Notes: generated by a model from the sequence alone, not told the origin. A stretch of DNA of 49,232 nucleotides from Steroidobacteraceae bacterium (GCA_019634915.1 JAHCAN010000019.1:1-49232), one strand, 5' to 3'. Counted from the first letter of the stretch, positions 17,062 through 25,058 are shown. Numbers and translations: made by a program.

Positions 17062-17084
17062 CCCCGCAAATCGCGGGGTTTTTT
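17062..17084 (+). terminator. Rho-independent terminator after tRNA-Leu
   Basis: CCCCGC and GCGGGG form a 6 bp GC stem with a 5 nt loop, followed by six T residues. It would end the tRNA transcript. Confidence 0.85.
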
Positions 17085-17142
17085 GTATCTGGCAGTCTCG
17101 CGCCGTACCATGCAATCGCGCCCTTCGTGGGCGTACGAATGA

Positions 17143-17424
17143 GGGTACATCCGGGTCGAGAAAACGCATAGCAAGGCCCAGTACGTCATCGACGCGTACT
17201 TGGGCCCCGCCCTGCGCCGACACTCCATTGCAACCCTGAAAACCAAGGATGCGGTCGATGCCCTTCAAGGCATCCCGCCATCACTCGCGAGGAAAGCGCG
17301 GCAGTACCTCTGCGGCATCGTGAACCATGCGATCCGGGAAGAGTTGCGCGAGGACGGTCGTCTGTTGTCGTTGCAAGGCGCCCTTCCAAAGTATCAGAAA
17401 GGTCACATACCCGGCGCCACCGAA
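17143..17424 (+). pseudogene. Tyrosine recombinase (P4-type integrase) remnant
   Basis: An open stretch without a start codon (stop TGA at 17140-17142) reads GYIRVEKTHSKAQYVIDAYL, then LKTKDAVDALQGIPPSLARK and ARQYLCGIVNHAIREELRED, ending near GHIPGATE. This resembles the middle core-binding part of tRNA-targeting P4-family integrases. The N-terminal arm-binding domain and the whole catalytic domain (R..H-x-x-R..Y) are missing. Position right after the tRNA and its terminator supports a dead integrase. The family call rests on my recognition of the motif, not on a search. Confidence 0.6.
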
Positions 17425-17541
17425 CATCATGAAGGCCTTGGCCCGTACCGCGGCCTTGGTTTCATCGTTCACGGAAGGTTCCCAGCGGTCTGGCTCGGAC
17501 GGGTTGTCCTTGACGCTGTTCGGTGAACCGCCGCAGCACGG
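17425..17541 (-). other. Unidentified coding remnant
   Basis: The minus strand is open from a stop at 17542-17544 and reads SPNSVKDNPSEPDRWEPS, then VNDETKAAVRAKAFMMFGG, which looks like real protein, not random GC-rich frame. It stops resembling anything near the integrase junction. I do not recognise the family. It may be a scrap of another island gene placed head-on against the integrase remnant. From here to 17707 I see no intact gene. Confidence 0.25.
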
Positions 17542-17707
17542 TCAGCGCTGCAGTGACTTCAGCCAGGGTTGGTTGGTTGCTGGTTCCGCGATGTTCCAGG
17601 ACCGCCTGGACAAAACCGACTCAAATGGGGCCAGGCTTGGTGACAGATCATCGGCAACGGTGGCGGGGACTGCTGGCTGACCGGCTCTCTGAAATTGGCC
17701 GGAGATA

Positions 17708-17723
17708 CTGTATATAAATACAG
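17708..17723. promoter_or_regulatory. Near-perfect LexA (SOS) box without an adjacent gene
   Basis: CTGTATATAAATACAG matches the CTG-N10-CAG LexA operator with an AT-rich centre and differs from the E. coli consensus CTGTATATATATACAG at a single base. TATAAA inside the box could serve as a -10 on the plus strand. The nearest downstream gene is abiEi, 189 nt away; on the other strand only remnants lie nearby. Either an SOS gene was lost or the box now feeds the abiE operon. Confidence 0.65.
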
Positions 17724-17789
17724 TCGCGTAGAGTCAAGGCCCTAGCGAGCGGCCGGGGAGTCCTCGTAAGCCCGCGGATCCCTATCGAT

Positions 17790-17881
17790 CTCATCAAAAT
17801 ATTGATCTTATGAGGATAAATATTAGATATAGATCAATCTAATTGTCTTGCTGAGGCGCTCCTCATAGATTAATATTTATC
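17790..17881 (+). promoter_or_regulatory. AT-rich promoter/operator region of the abiE operon
   Basis: A promoter TTGCTG (17848-17853), 17 nt, TAATAT (17871-17876) precedes abiEi. Inverted repeats surround it: GATAAATATTA (17815-17825) with TAATATTTATC (17871-17881, over the -10), ATGAGG (17810-17815) with CCTCAT (17861-17866), and ATCAA-AATA-TTGAT (17793-17806). AbiEi antitoxins are known to repress their own operon by binding inverted repeats through an N-terminal winged helix, so these are the expected operator sites. The sharp drop in GC marks this as imported DNA. Confidence 0.6.
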
Positions 17882-17911
17882 AAATTTTCATCCTATAAAG
17901 AGCGTTTTATT

Positions 17912-18754
17912 ATGAATACGCACTTTCGCACTCTTGGGCCTCGGGAGGCGCAGCTCGTCCTGACACTCAGCGAGCAGGGGCGCCACACGATTACCGCCGC
18001 TGAAGCCATCGAGCTGCTGGGTTCGAAAGGCAGCGCGCGCAATGTCATTCAGGGCCTCGTGCAGAAAGGATGGCTGATTCGGCTCGTCGGCGGACGCTAC
18101 CTGTTCCTGCCGCCCGAGCGCGGACCTGAGAACTTGGGCGAGAACAATGCCCTCGCACTGGCCTCGGCTGTCGTCGAGACCTCCTATGTCGGCTGGTGGG
18201 CAGCAGCGACCTTCCATAGCCTGACTACACAGAAGCCCTCTACGATTGCCGTGGCCGTGTTGCGCCAGCGGCCGGCTCGCGAGATCGAAGGCACCGCGAT
18301 CCGCTTCGTGAAAGTGGCTCGCCGCAAGTTCTACGGCTGTCAGGACTTCGAAATTTTTGGTCGCACCGTCCGACTGTCAACAGCTGCCAAAACTATCGTC
18401 GATTGCGTGGATCGCCCTGACCTCTGCGGCGGCCCATCCGAGCTGGCGCGCATCGTGTTCGGTGGCGCCTCACAAGCAGACCCTGCTGCCTTGGTCGAAG
18501 ACGCGCTGCGCATGCAGTCCACCGCCCTCATCCAGCGCCTGGGCTTTCTCGCCGACCTGGTCCGCTGGAAACTGGACCATACGCTGCGCGCCCGACTGCG
18601 CGCGGCAATCCCTTCGAGCGCGCGCTCCCATTTCGGTCGTACGGAGCGGCGGGAAGGAGACATGGGCTACGTGCACGACTGGGGCCTCTTCGTTCACGCC
18701 AGCCGCCGCGACCTCTTGGCCGACGTGCCACAGATCACTTCCGTGGCGGCATAG
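17912..18754 (+). CDS. abiEi: AbiEi-type antitoxin/transcriptional autoregulator
   Basis: A 280 aa protein. A winged-helix N-terminus (about 15-70: TITAAEAIELLGSKGSARNV, LVQKGWLIRLVGGRYLFLP) is followed by the AbiEi C-terminal domain (ETSYVGWWAAATFHSLTTQ; IRFVKVARRKFYG; VRLSTAAKTIVDCVDRPDLC). In type IV systems it counteracts AbiEii without binding it and represses the operon. The stop abuts the abiEii ATG with no gap. It is part of the island next to tRNA-Leu; phage-defence function is inferred from family. Confidence 0.85.
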   Translation: MNTHFRTLGPREAQLVLTLSEQGRHTITAAEAIELLGSKGSARNVIQGLVQKGWLIRLVGGRYLFLPPERGPENLGENNALALASAVVETSYVGWWAAATFHSLTTQKPSTIAVAVLRQRPAREIEGTAIRFVKVARRKFYGCQDFEIFGRTVRLSTAAKTIVDCVDRPDLCGGPSELARIVFGGASQADPAALVEDALRMQSTALIQRLGFLADLVRWKLDHTLRARLRAAIPSSARSHFGRTERREGDMGYVHDWGLFVHASRRDLLADVPQITSVAA

Positions 18755-19657
18755 ATGCTCACAACTCAGCAATTGCGCCAGGTTGCCGCGCGCTCCGGCG
18801 CGCGCGACATCGCCAATGTCGAGATCGACGTCATCCTGACCCAGCTGCTCCAGCTCTTTCACGAGAAGGGGCTGACGGAACATCTCGCCTTCAAGGGCGG
18901 AACCATGCTGCGCAAGATGGTATTTGGCCCACGCGGCAGGCTATCGACCGATCTGGATTTCACCCGCCGGACGGATATGACCCTTGATGATCTGATGCTG
19001 CTGCTGCTCGACGCACTCGAACAGCCCTACCACGGAATCGACTTTCGCTTCGACAGGGACAGGGACTGGTATCTGACAGACGATGGCTGTGCCGCCAACC
19101 CCGTCTGCAGTCACGCCGACAATCCGCGAGGAGTGAAGATCAAGCTCCAGATCAGCATACGGGAGAAGCCCGTCATGCCGGTCGTTGCTCAGCCACAGCT
19201 GCAGCAGGACTACTTCCGGTTGCTGCCTTTCGAGCCCGCCGACATCCCCAGCCTGGCGCTCGAGGAAGTGATCGCCGAAAAGGTACGCGCCGCAAATCAA
19301 CGCTCCAAGATCCGCGATCTGCACGACCTGAGCGAGCTTGCGGCACGGCCGTTCAACCGGGATCTCGTACGCAGCCTCGCGGTCCTGAAGCTGTGGAATA
19401 GCGGCGGTGCCGGGCTCAACTTCGACACGTTCCGCCGGAGCATTGAGGGTGGCGCCGACTACGATGTCGGCGACCTGCGCAATCTGCTGCGCAATGACCA
19501 AACGCCGGAGCTACCGACGATGATTCGTCGGGTGGTCGATGGCTTCCAGTTTCTCGGCATGTTGAGCGAGACCGAGCGCGCGCTCGCCGCGGATCGCGCG
19601 CTCCGATTGCGCGCCGAGGCACAGGCGCTGCAGCAGACCCTGATGAGGCGCGAATGA
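18755..19657 (+). CDS. abiEii: AbiEii-type nucleotidyltransferase toxin
   Basis: A 300 aa DUF1814 protein. The DNA-polymerase-beta-like nucleotidyltransferase motif is intact: FKGGTMLRKM (G48-G49-T50) followed by RLSTDLDFTRR (S64, D66, D68). A later KIRDLHDLSEL motif and the all-helical C-terminus are also present. Relatives such as MenT/AbiEii add nucleotides to tRNA or other targets and halt growth during phage infection. Its stop overlaps the next gene by ATGA. All catalytic residues I can identify are kept, so it is probably functional. Confidence 0.87.
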   Translation: MLTTQQLRQVAARSGARDIANVEIDVILTQLLQLFHEKGLTEHLAFKGGTMLRKMVFGPRGRLSTDLDFTRRTDMTLDDLMLLLLDALEQPYHGIDFRFDRDRDWYLTDDGCAANPVCSHADNPRGVKIKLQISIREKPVMPVVAQPQLQQDYFRLLPFEPADIPSLALEEVIAEKVRAANQRSKIRDLHDLSELAARPFNRDLVRSLAVLKLWNSGGAGLNFDTFRRSIEGGADYDVGDLRNLLRNDQTPELPTMIRRVVDGFQFLGMLSETERALAADRALRLRAEAQALQQTLMRRE

Positions 19658-20037
19658 ACATGCCCGCTACGCCGATAGAGCGGTTCCTCGACTCGGTGCG
19701 ACATCAGCTGCCCGCATACCGACACTCATCGATCTCATTCGTGCCCTTGGTGCATGACGGCTACGAGACCATCGTGCGCCATGACTGCCTGTGGTCCCGG
19801 GAAGCTGCTGAAGGACGCGCACAGGGGAAGGACCGCCCTGCTTGCCTCGTCGCCGTGAACGACAGCGCGATCGAACCGCGCTTCGTCGTCCTGCTGCCCG
19901 TCACGCACTCTGCGCCGATCGGCGACACTGTTGGCATCGAGATTCCAGCCAAGGTGCGCCAGGCAATCGGACTGGATGGCCAACCAGGTTGGGTTGTCGT
20001 CTCGGAATACAACAGCGAGGCGGTAGAGCGCAGCTGA
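19654..20037 (+). CDS. PemK/MazF-like protein coupled to AbiEii, possibly C-terminally truncated
   Basis: A 127 aa protein. After a 45-residue leader it reads DCLWSREAAEGRAQGKDRPA, then VVLLPVTHSAP and GIEIPAKVRQAIGLDG with WVVVSEYN. This resembles the distant PemK/MazF-like proteins found in proteobacterial mobile DNA, whose shared features are K-x-R-P, P-V/I-T-H and W-V/I-V. Relatives usually continue past the EYN/ELN segment with a WPGPDLR-like stretch; here a stop follows after seven residues, close to the island edge. ATGA overlap with abiEii implies co-translation. Whether it is toxin, accessory or vestigial is open. Confidence 0.6.
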   Translation: MNMPATPIERFLDSVRHQLPAYRHSSISFVPLVHDGYETIVRHDCLWSREAAEGRAQGKDRPACLVAVNDSAIEPRFVVLLPVTHSAPIGDTVGIEIPAKVRQAIGLDGQPGWVVVSEYNSEAVERS

Positions 20038-20063
20038 CTGCCGGGCCGTACCGGGCACTGTGC

Positions 20064-20315
20064 TCAGGCGACGATCGTAAAATCGATGACGATCGCGCCC
20101 GGCTCGCGCTGCTGATACTCGATCGAAATGTGCTCGCCGAAGCGCTGCCGCAGCTGATCGAGCAGCGGCAGCGGGTCGTGATCGTTGACGAACCGCATCG
20201 CCTCGCCCGGCTGCAGCGCGCTCAGGGCGCCGAAGATGGCCGAGTGACGGAAACGGCGCGCGACGCCGCGCGCGTCGAAGAGGTGTGCGGCGGATGGGGA
20301 GCTGGCTTCTGGCAT
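20064..20315 (-). CDS. DUF2249 domain-containing small protein
   Basis: An 83 aa protein: HLFDARGVARRFRHSAIFGA, LSALQPGEAMRFVNDHDPLP, LLDQLRQRFG and a beta-rich end IVIDFTIVA are the DUF2249 pattern (TusA-like fold). Members often sit in FNR/DNR-controlled denitrification clusters. The ATG at 20313-20315 is chosen over longer frames because the domain begins right after it. It marks the return of ordinary chromosome after the island, 26 nt beyond its last gene. Confidence 0.8.
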   Translation of the reverse strand: MPEASSPSAAHLFDARGVARRFRHSAIFGALSALQPGEAMRFVNDHDPLPLLDQLRQRFGEHISIEYQQREPGAIVIDFTIVA

Positions 20316-20350
20316 GGAACTGCTCTTTCGCAGCGACGGGCTGCTATAGG

Positions 20351-20396
20351 GGACCGATTTGGTCCACATTATTGCGCCCACGCCGCAGTGACGCAA
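20351..20396 (-). promoter_or_regulatory. Promoter with palindrome over the start site, upstream of DUF2249 gene
   Basis: On the minus strand TTGCGT (20391-20396), 17 nt, AATAAT (20368-20373) forms a reasonable promoter. The predicted start (about 20361) falls inside a perfect palindrome with arms GGACC and GGTCC and a 5 nt centre (20351-20365). It could be an operator or a 5' hairpin. I see no FNR-type site here. Confidence 0.45.
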
Positions 20397-20500
20397 GCGG
20401 GAAGCCGACGGCGGCGGGCGGCACGTATGGCAGCACCCCGGAGCGCGCAGGCAGAATGTGCGCAGCGCCGGCATCGCGTGCGCATCGAGGAGAGACGGGA

Positions 20501-20998
20501 ATGATACTTGCGCGTTCCGTGACGCTGCCCTGCCTGCTGCTGCTCGCGACCGTGACGGCCTGCGCGCCGGCAAAGAACGATTCGACGGCGGCACCGGAGG
20601 CCGTCGTTCGCGACTTCAACGCGGCGATTTCGGCGCGCGAACTCGACACCGCTCTCGCGCATCTCGAACCCGGTGCCGTGAACTTCAATTTCGGCTCGGC
20701 GCATTCGTTCACCGCCGCGCCGGGCATGAAGGAACCCCTGACCAGCGATCTCGCGCTGCATTGGCGCACGATCACGCCGGTGCTCTACGGCACCAGCCGC
20801 AGCTATGCGCGCAACGTCGAGGCGGTCACGACACACGTCGACGGCGCGCTCGCGGTCGTCTGGGCGCGCATGCGCACGGTCACGGAGCCGACGACGGGCA
20901 GCGCAACGAGTCGCGAGTTCACGGAGAGCTATGTACTGCGCTTCGACGCGGGCGAGTGGCGCATCGCCGGCATCGCGAGCTCGCGCACGGCACGTTAG
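20501..20998 (+). CDS. Putative lipoprotein with SnoaL/NTF2-like domain
   Basis: A 165 aa exported protein. The signal LARSVTLPCLLLLATVTAC ends in a lipobox (Cys about 20). The mature part (VVRDFNAAISARELDTALAH ... YVLRFDAGEWRIAGIASS) has the length and pattern of the SnoaL/DUF4440 NTF2-like fold, a small binding or scaffold domain. ATG at 20501 follows GAGGAGAG. No enzyme role can be assigned. It is divergent from the DUF2249 gene. Confidence 0.75.
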   Translation: MILARSVTLPCLLLLATVTACAPAKNDSTAAPEAVVRDFNAAISARELDTALAHLEPGAVNFNFGSAHSFTAAPGMKEPLTSDLALHWRTITPVLYGTSRSYARNVEAVTTHVDGALAVVWARMRTVTEPTTGSATSREFTESYVLRFDAGEWRIAGIASSRTAR

Positions 20999-21035
20999 CG
21001 CTGCGGCGGCACGCCGGCCGCAGACCTCGCGCCCT

Positions 21036-21917
21036 TCAGCCGATCCGCTGCATTTCCGAATCGCAGAGCCGCAGGCCCCCCGCCGCGGCATTCTGCTCGA
21101 GATGCGCGATGCTCGACGTGCCCGGTATCGGCAACATGACCGGGGAGCGCGTCAGCAGCCACGCGAGCGCGGCCTGGTTGACGTCGATGCCACGCTCGCG
21201 CGCGATCGCCTGCAGCGCCCGCACCGGCGCGGGTGGCGCTTCGCCCGCCCGCGCGCGTTGCGCAAGCGGCCCCCACGGAATGAACGCGATCCCCTCGCGT
21301 TCGCAGACCTCGAGCACGTCGTCCGACGCCCGGTCGGCGAGGTGGTAGCGGTTCTGCACCGCGACGACCTTGACGATCGCCTGGGCGCGGCGCAGCTGTT
21401 CGACGCTGACATTGGAGACGCCGATGTGGCGCAGCTTGCCCTCCCGCTGCAGGCGTGCGAGCTCGCCGATCGAATCCTCGAACGGCACCTGCGGATCGGG
21501 GCGGTGGAACTGGTAGAGGTCGATGCGCTCGAGCTTCAGGCGGGCGAGGCTGCCCTCGCAGGCGGCGCGCAGATGGGCGGGTCGTCCATCCGACACCCAT
21601 TCGTTCGGCCCGGGACGCACCAGTCCGCCCTTGGTCGCGATCACGAGGCCGGGCGGGTACGGGTGCAGCGCCTCGCCGATCAGGCGTTCGCTGACCTCGG
21701 GCCCGTACGAATCGGCGGTATCGATGAAATCGATGCCGAGCGCCGGCGCACGTCGCAGCAGCGCGCGTGCACCGTCGGTGCTCGCCGGTTCGCCCCAGAT
21801 GCCCTCGCCGGTGATGCGCATCGCACCGAAACCGAGGCGCGCCACCTCGAGATCACCCCCGATCCGCAGCACGCCGGCGGCGGCGGCCAGTGCGTCACGA
21901 TCGACGATGCGCGCCAT
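21036..21917 (-). CDS. Aldo/keto reductase
   Basis: A 293 aa NADPH-dependent TIM-barrel oxidoreductase. The catalytic tetrad is visible: Asp and Tyr in FIDTADSYGPEVSERLIGEA, Lys in ATKGGLV and His in YQFHRPDP. The cofactor end reads PIPGTSSIAHLEQNAAA. The ATG at 21917 is chosen because AGGAG precedes it; a GTG at 21932 that overlaps the upstream stop is the alternative. It is the second gene of a two-gene unit with the signal-peptide protein upstream. Substrate is unknown. Confidence 0.9.
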   Translation of the reverse strand: MARIVDRDALAAAAGVLRIGGDLEVARLGFGAMRITGEGIWGEPASTDGARALLRRAPALGIDFIDTADSYGPEVSERLIGEALHPYPPGLVIATKGGLVRPGPNEWVSDGRPAHLRAACEGSLARLKLERIDLYQFHRPDPQVPFEDSIGELARLQREGKLRHIGVSNVSVEQLRRAQAIVKVVAVQNRYHLADRASDDVLEVCEREGIAFIPWGPLAQRARAGEAPPAPVRALQAIARERGIDVNQAALAWLLTRSPVMLPIPGTSSIAHLEQNAAAGGLRLCDSEMQRIG

Positions 21918-21928
21918 CTGCCCGCTCC

Positions 21929-23296
21929 TCACCCGGTCCCGAGAACGATGTTGAATTTCTCGCGCCGCCCGACCTTCGCGATGGCCGCCTCGACGTCCGG
22001 GCGCGCGAGCAAGGCCTGCCAGCGCCGTTCGTATTCCTGCTGCACGGCGGTTTTCGGCAGCTCGAGGCCGTCCTGCACGTCGAGCAGCGCATCGTTGCGC
22101 TGTTCGACATTCGCGAGCCGCGCGACCAGCAGCGCCCCATGGCGCACGCTCTGCATCTGCATCTTCCCGTATGAGCTCATGCCACCGCGTGTCCAGTCGA
22201 TCTGCCCGAGCAGCGCGAGCGCCTCGCGGGCGCGCCCGTCATCGAGATACTCGCCGGCGAGATTGATCGTCTGGCTCACGTTCGTCCCGCCGTCCTCGTC
22301 GAGCGTGCGCGCCTGCTCGAGCTGCGCCAGCGCCTCGTCCCGGCGGCCCAGGCGGCTGAGCGCGATGGCACGATTGTTCATGATCCACGGCCGGTACCGG
22401 GCCACGTCGTCGAACGGCGGCGCATCGGGCCCGGCCGCATCGATGCGCGCGAGCGCATCGCCGGTCAACTCCAGGACCGCGTCGTTCTGCCCGACACTCA
22501 GCAGATCATAGGTATGGTCGGTCAATGCCCGCAGCGACCGCGGCCGCGCACGCACGATCGCCGCCGTCTGCGCGCGGGCCGCGGCGCTCGCACGGTCGAT
22601 GTCGAACTGCTCCGGAGCTGCCGTGACGATGGCCGCATAACGATGATCGACGCGCAGCGACAGCAGCATCTCCGGGGAGGTGATGCGGCGGACCACGATC
22701 TGCGCGCGCTCCTGCTGCCCCCGGCCGAGCAGGTCGACGGCCAGCCAGCGCCAGATGTGGCTCGGCTCGATTCCATCCTCGAGCACCCACGAGGCATCGA
22801 ACAGGGCGCCCGCCAGCTCGACGCGCGCGGCATGGTCGGTGGCTGGGTCGAGCGCACCGAAGGCCGCCATGATGGCGCGCTCATCGAACTGCGACAGGCG
22901 CTGCGGCCAGTGCCCGGCGAGCACGACGAGGCTGCGCGCGGCGTCGGTCCAGTTCTCCGCCCAATACGCCGCCGAGAACCGGCCCGCCCAGTCGTCGTCG
23001 TCGGCCTGCGGGTACCGGGTCGACAGCGCGTAGTACTCGAGTGCCGTCAGCGGATCGTCGAGGTCGAGGGCCAGCGCGGCGAGCAAACCCAGCGCGACGT
23101 GCTGCTCGGCTGCGCCGAGCGCGGCGAACTCCTCGCTCGACACGACCGCCCTGAGCCTCGCAGCGGCGTCCTCGAGCTGGCCCTGCTGTGCGGCGGTCGC
23201 GGCCTGGCGGATCTCCCGGCGCAGCGCATCCGGCGCGGTGGCGGCGGCGGCACCACCGGCGAGCAGGGCGAGGACCAGCGGCACGACCCAGCGCAT
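21929..23296 (-). CDS. Exported hypothetical protein, helical-repeat (TPR-like)
   Basis: 455 aa. A cleavable signal peptide (MRWVVPLVLALLAGGAAAAT) is followed by alternating amphipathic helices. TPR-like stretches include NNRAIALSRLGRRDEALAQL and INLAGEYLDDGRAREALALL in the C-terminal half. A periplasmic scaffold role is likely but I cannot name the family. It overlaps or abuts the aldo/keto reductase start and is divergent from the membrane protein at 23448. Confidence 0.65.
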   Translation of the reverse strand: MRWVVPLVLALLAGGAAAATAPDALRREIRQAATAAQQGQLEDAAARLRAVVSSEEFAALGAAEQHVALGLLAALALDLDDPLTALEYYALSTRYPQADDDDWAGRFSAAYWAENWTDAARSLVVLAGHWPQRLSQFDERAIMAAFGALDPATDHAARVELAGALFDASWVLEDGIEPSHIWRWLAVDLLGRGQQERAQIVVRRITSPEMLLSLRVDHRYAAIVTAAPEQFDIDRASAAARAQTAAIVRARPRSLRALTDHTYDLLSVGQNDAVLELTGDALARIDAAGPDAPPFDDVARYRPWIMNNRAIALSRLGRRDEALAQLEQARTLDEDGGTNVSQTINLAGEYLDDGRAREALALLGQIDWTRGGMSSYGKMQMQSVRHGALLVARLANVEQRNDALLDVQDGLELPKTAVQQEYERRWQALLARPDVEAAIAKVGRREKFNIVLGTG

Positions 23297-23447
23297 GCGG
23301 CCATTCTAGCCCTTGATCGAACGCATGATGGCAGGCGCGGCAGCCTGGCGGCCGGCCTCCGGCAGGTGGCGGGTACGGGTTTCTACACTTGTCCGGCCGC
23401 AAAGCCGGCGATCATCATGCCGCGCATCGCAAGGGACGGGGTGAGCC

Positions 23448-24128
23448 ATGGAATTCTATGTCACGACTCACGGGGTACTGCGCTGGCTGCACGTACTCGC
23501 GATGGTCTACTGGCTGGGCGGTGAATGGGGTGTGTTCAACACCTCGCGCTACGTCACCAACATGAACCTGTCGCTCGACGAGCGCCGCCGTCACATGGAC
23601 ACGGCCTTCCGCATCGACATCCTCGCGCGCCTCGGCATCATCCTGCTGCTGCCGCTCGGCATCCACATGGGCTACGACCTCGGCATGCAGCCGCTCGGCG
23701 GGCCGTGGATCACCGCGACCTGGATCTTCTTCGGCGCCTGGCTGTGCCTGACGCTCGCGGCGTTCTTCACCCACCAGACCGACCTCGGGCTGAAACTGAC
23801 GCGCATCGACGAGGCGCTGCGCTACGTGCTGATCCCCGCGCTGCTGGTACCGGGCGTCATGGGCCTGTTCGGCATGGGTCCGCTCGCCGCGCGCTGGTAC
23901 GCGTTCAAGGTGACGCTGTACGCGATCCTGCTGATCATGGGGCTCGTGCTGCGCGTCGTGATGCGCCACTGGGTCACGCTGTTTCGCAGCCTCGACGCCG
24001 GTGCCTCGCGCTCGTCGGTCGAAGCGCAGCTCGGCCGCGAGATTGCGCTGGCGCGCGTGCTCGCCTATTTCTACTGGGTGGGCATCGCGACGGTCGGTTT
24101 CTTCGGGGTCGTCAAGCCGATCGTCTAG
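23448..24128 (+). CDS. Integral membrane protein of unknown function (CopD-like topology)
   Basis: 226 aa with about five hydrophobic helices (13-30, 60-78, 85-108, 128-147, 155-175) and one at the C-terminus (203-222). His8 and His15 in VTTHGVLRWLHVLAMVYW and His118 (FFTHQTD) lie in or near membrane segments. The pattern resembles small CopD/HemJ-type haem or copper membrane proteins, but that is only a hint. It opens a plus-strand run (membrane protein, Usp, hemolysin III, HemN-like, FNR). A GGGACGGGGTGAG site precedes the ATG. Confidence 0.7.
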   Translation: MEFYVTTHGVLRWLHVLAMVYWLGGEWGVFNTSRYVTNMNLSLDERRRHMDTAFRIDILARLGIILLLPLGIHMGYDLGMQPLGGPWITATWIFFGAWLCLTLAAFFTHQTDLGLKLTRIDEALRYVLIPALLVPGVMGLFGMGPLAARWYAFKVTLYAILLIMGLVLRVVMRHWVTLFRSLDAGASRSSVEAQLGREIALARVLAYFYWVGIATVGFFGVVKPIV

Positions 24129-24173
24129 CGATCCACGGGGGCATGCCGCACAGGCAGGCGGCACATGTAGACT

Positions 24174-25058
24174 ATGCCGATGAGCCTCAAGATCCGTCGC
24201 ATCCTGGTCGCGATCGGCGACCCCTCGAAGGTTCCGGCCAGCCAGCTGCAGAAGGCGGCGCAGATCGCCCGCGCCGCCGGCGCGCAGCTCGAGCTGTGCC
24301 ACGCGATCCATGCCGATCGCGCGCATGCCGTCGCGGCGGTGCGCGGGCGCCTGGAACGCCTCGCGGCCCGCAGGATCTTCGCCGGCCTCGACGTGCGCAG
24401 CTGCCTCGCGATCGATTTTCCGCCGCACGAGGCGATCGTGCGCCGGGCCGGCGTGATGCGCGCCGACCTGATCGTCGCGGCCACCGTCTCCCACAGCGTC
24501 GGTGAGCGCCTGCTGCTGCGCAACACCGATTGGGAGCTGATCCGGCATGCGCCCTGCCCGCTGCTGCTGGTGAAGGCGCGCGGCAGCTACCGGCAGCCGG
24601 CGGTGCTCGCGTCGATCGATCCATTCCATGCGCGCGCGAAACCGCAGCAGCTCGACACGAAGCTGCTCGCCGCCGCGCAAGGCATGGCCGCGCTGCTGCG
24701 CGGCCGCGCCCACGCGTTTCACGCCTACCTGCCGCTCGTCGCGGCGCTGCCCGGCGCGATGGGCCAGCCGGTTGCGCTGGCGATGCCGCCGGACGCCGAG
24801 GACGTGCACGGCGAGAACGTCAGGAAGACCTTCGACCGGCTGGCGTCGGCGGCCGGCATTCCGGCCGCGAGGCGCCACCTGCACATGGGCGACGTGCCGA
24901 CGCAGCTCGGCGCCGTGGTCAGGAATACCCGCGCGTCGATCGTCGTGATGGGCGCGATCTCGCGCTCGGCGCTGAAGCGCCTGTTCGTCGGCAGCACCGC
25001 CGAACACATCCTCGACCGGCTGCCCTGCGACGCGCTGATCATCAAGCCCGGCAGATAG
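24174..25058 (+). CDS. Tandem universal stress protein (UspE-like)
   Basis: 294 aa made of two Usp domains (about 1-140 and 150-294). The first reads KIRRILVAIGDPSK ... DLIVAATVSHS; the second ends ASIVVMGAISRSALKRLFVG and STAEHILDRLPCDALIIKPG. The second retains most of the G-x2-G-x9-G-S/T nucleotide loop, with Ser in place of the second Gly. Tandem Usp proteins are often induced on oxygen limitation by FNR/ANR, which fits the fnr gene 1.8 kb downstream. ATG at 24180 is an equally good start. Confidence 0.88.
   Translation: MPMSLKIRRILVAIGDPSKVPASQLQKAAQIARAAGAQLELCHAIHADRAHAVAAVRGRLERLAARRIFAGLDVRSCLAIDFPPHEAIVRRAGVMRADLIVAATVSHSVGERLLLRNTDWELIRHAPCPLLLVKARGSYRQPAVLASIDPFHARAKPQQLDTKLLAAAQGMAALLRGRAHAFHAYLPLVAALPGAMGQPVALAMPPDAEDVHGENVRKTFDRLASAAGIPAARRHLHMGDVPTQLGAVVRNTRASIVVMGAISRSALKRLFVGSTAEHILDRLPCDALIIKPGR

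Noticed and set aside
17015-20063. Insertion sequence or transposase
   Set aside because: No transposase domain, terminal inverted repeats or target duplications are visible; only an integrase fragment.
20030-20070. attR copy of the tRNA-Leu 3' end
   Set aside because: I looked for GGTTCGAGTCC or CTGGGCACCA near the island's right edge and found no match.
23311-23330. TTGAT half site near 23312 as another FNR box
   Set aside because: The second half does not match at the right spacing.
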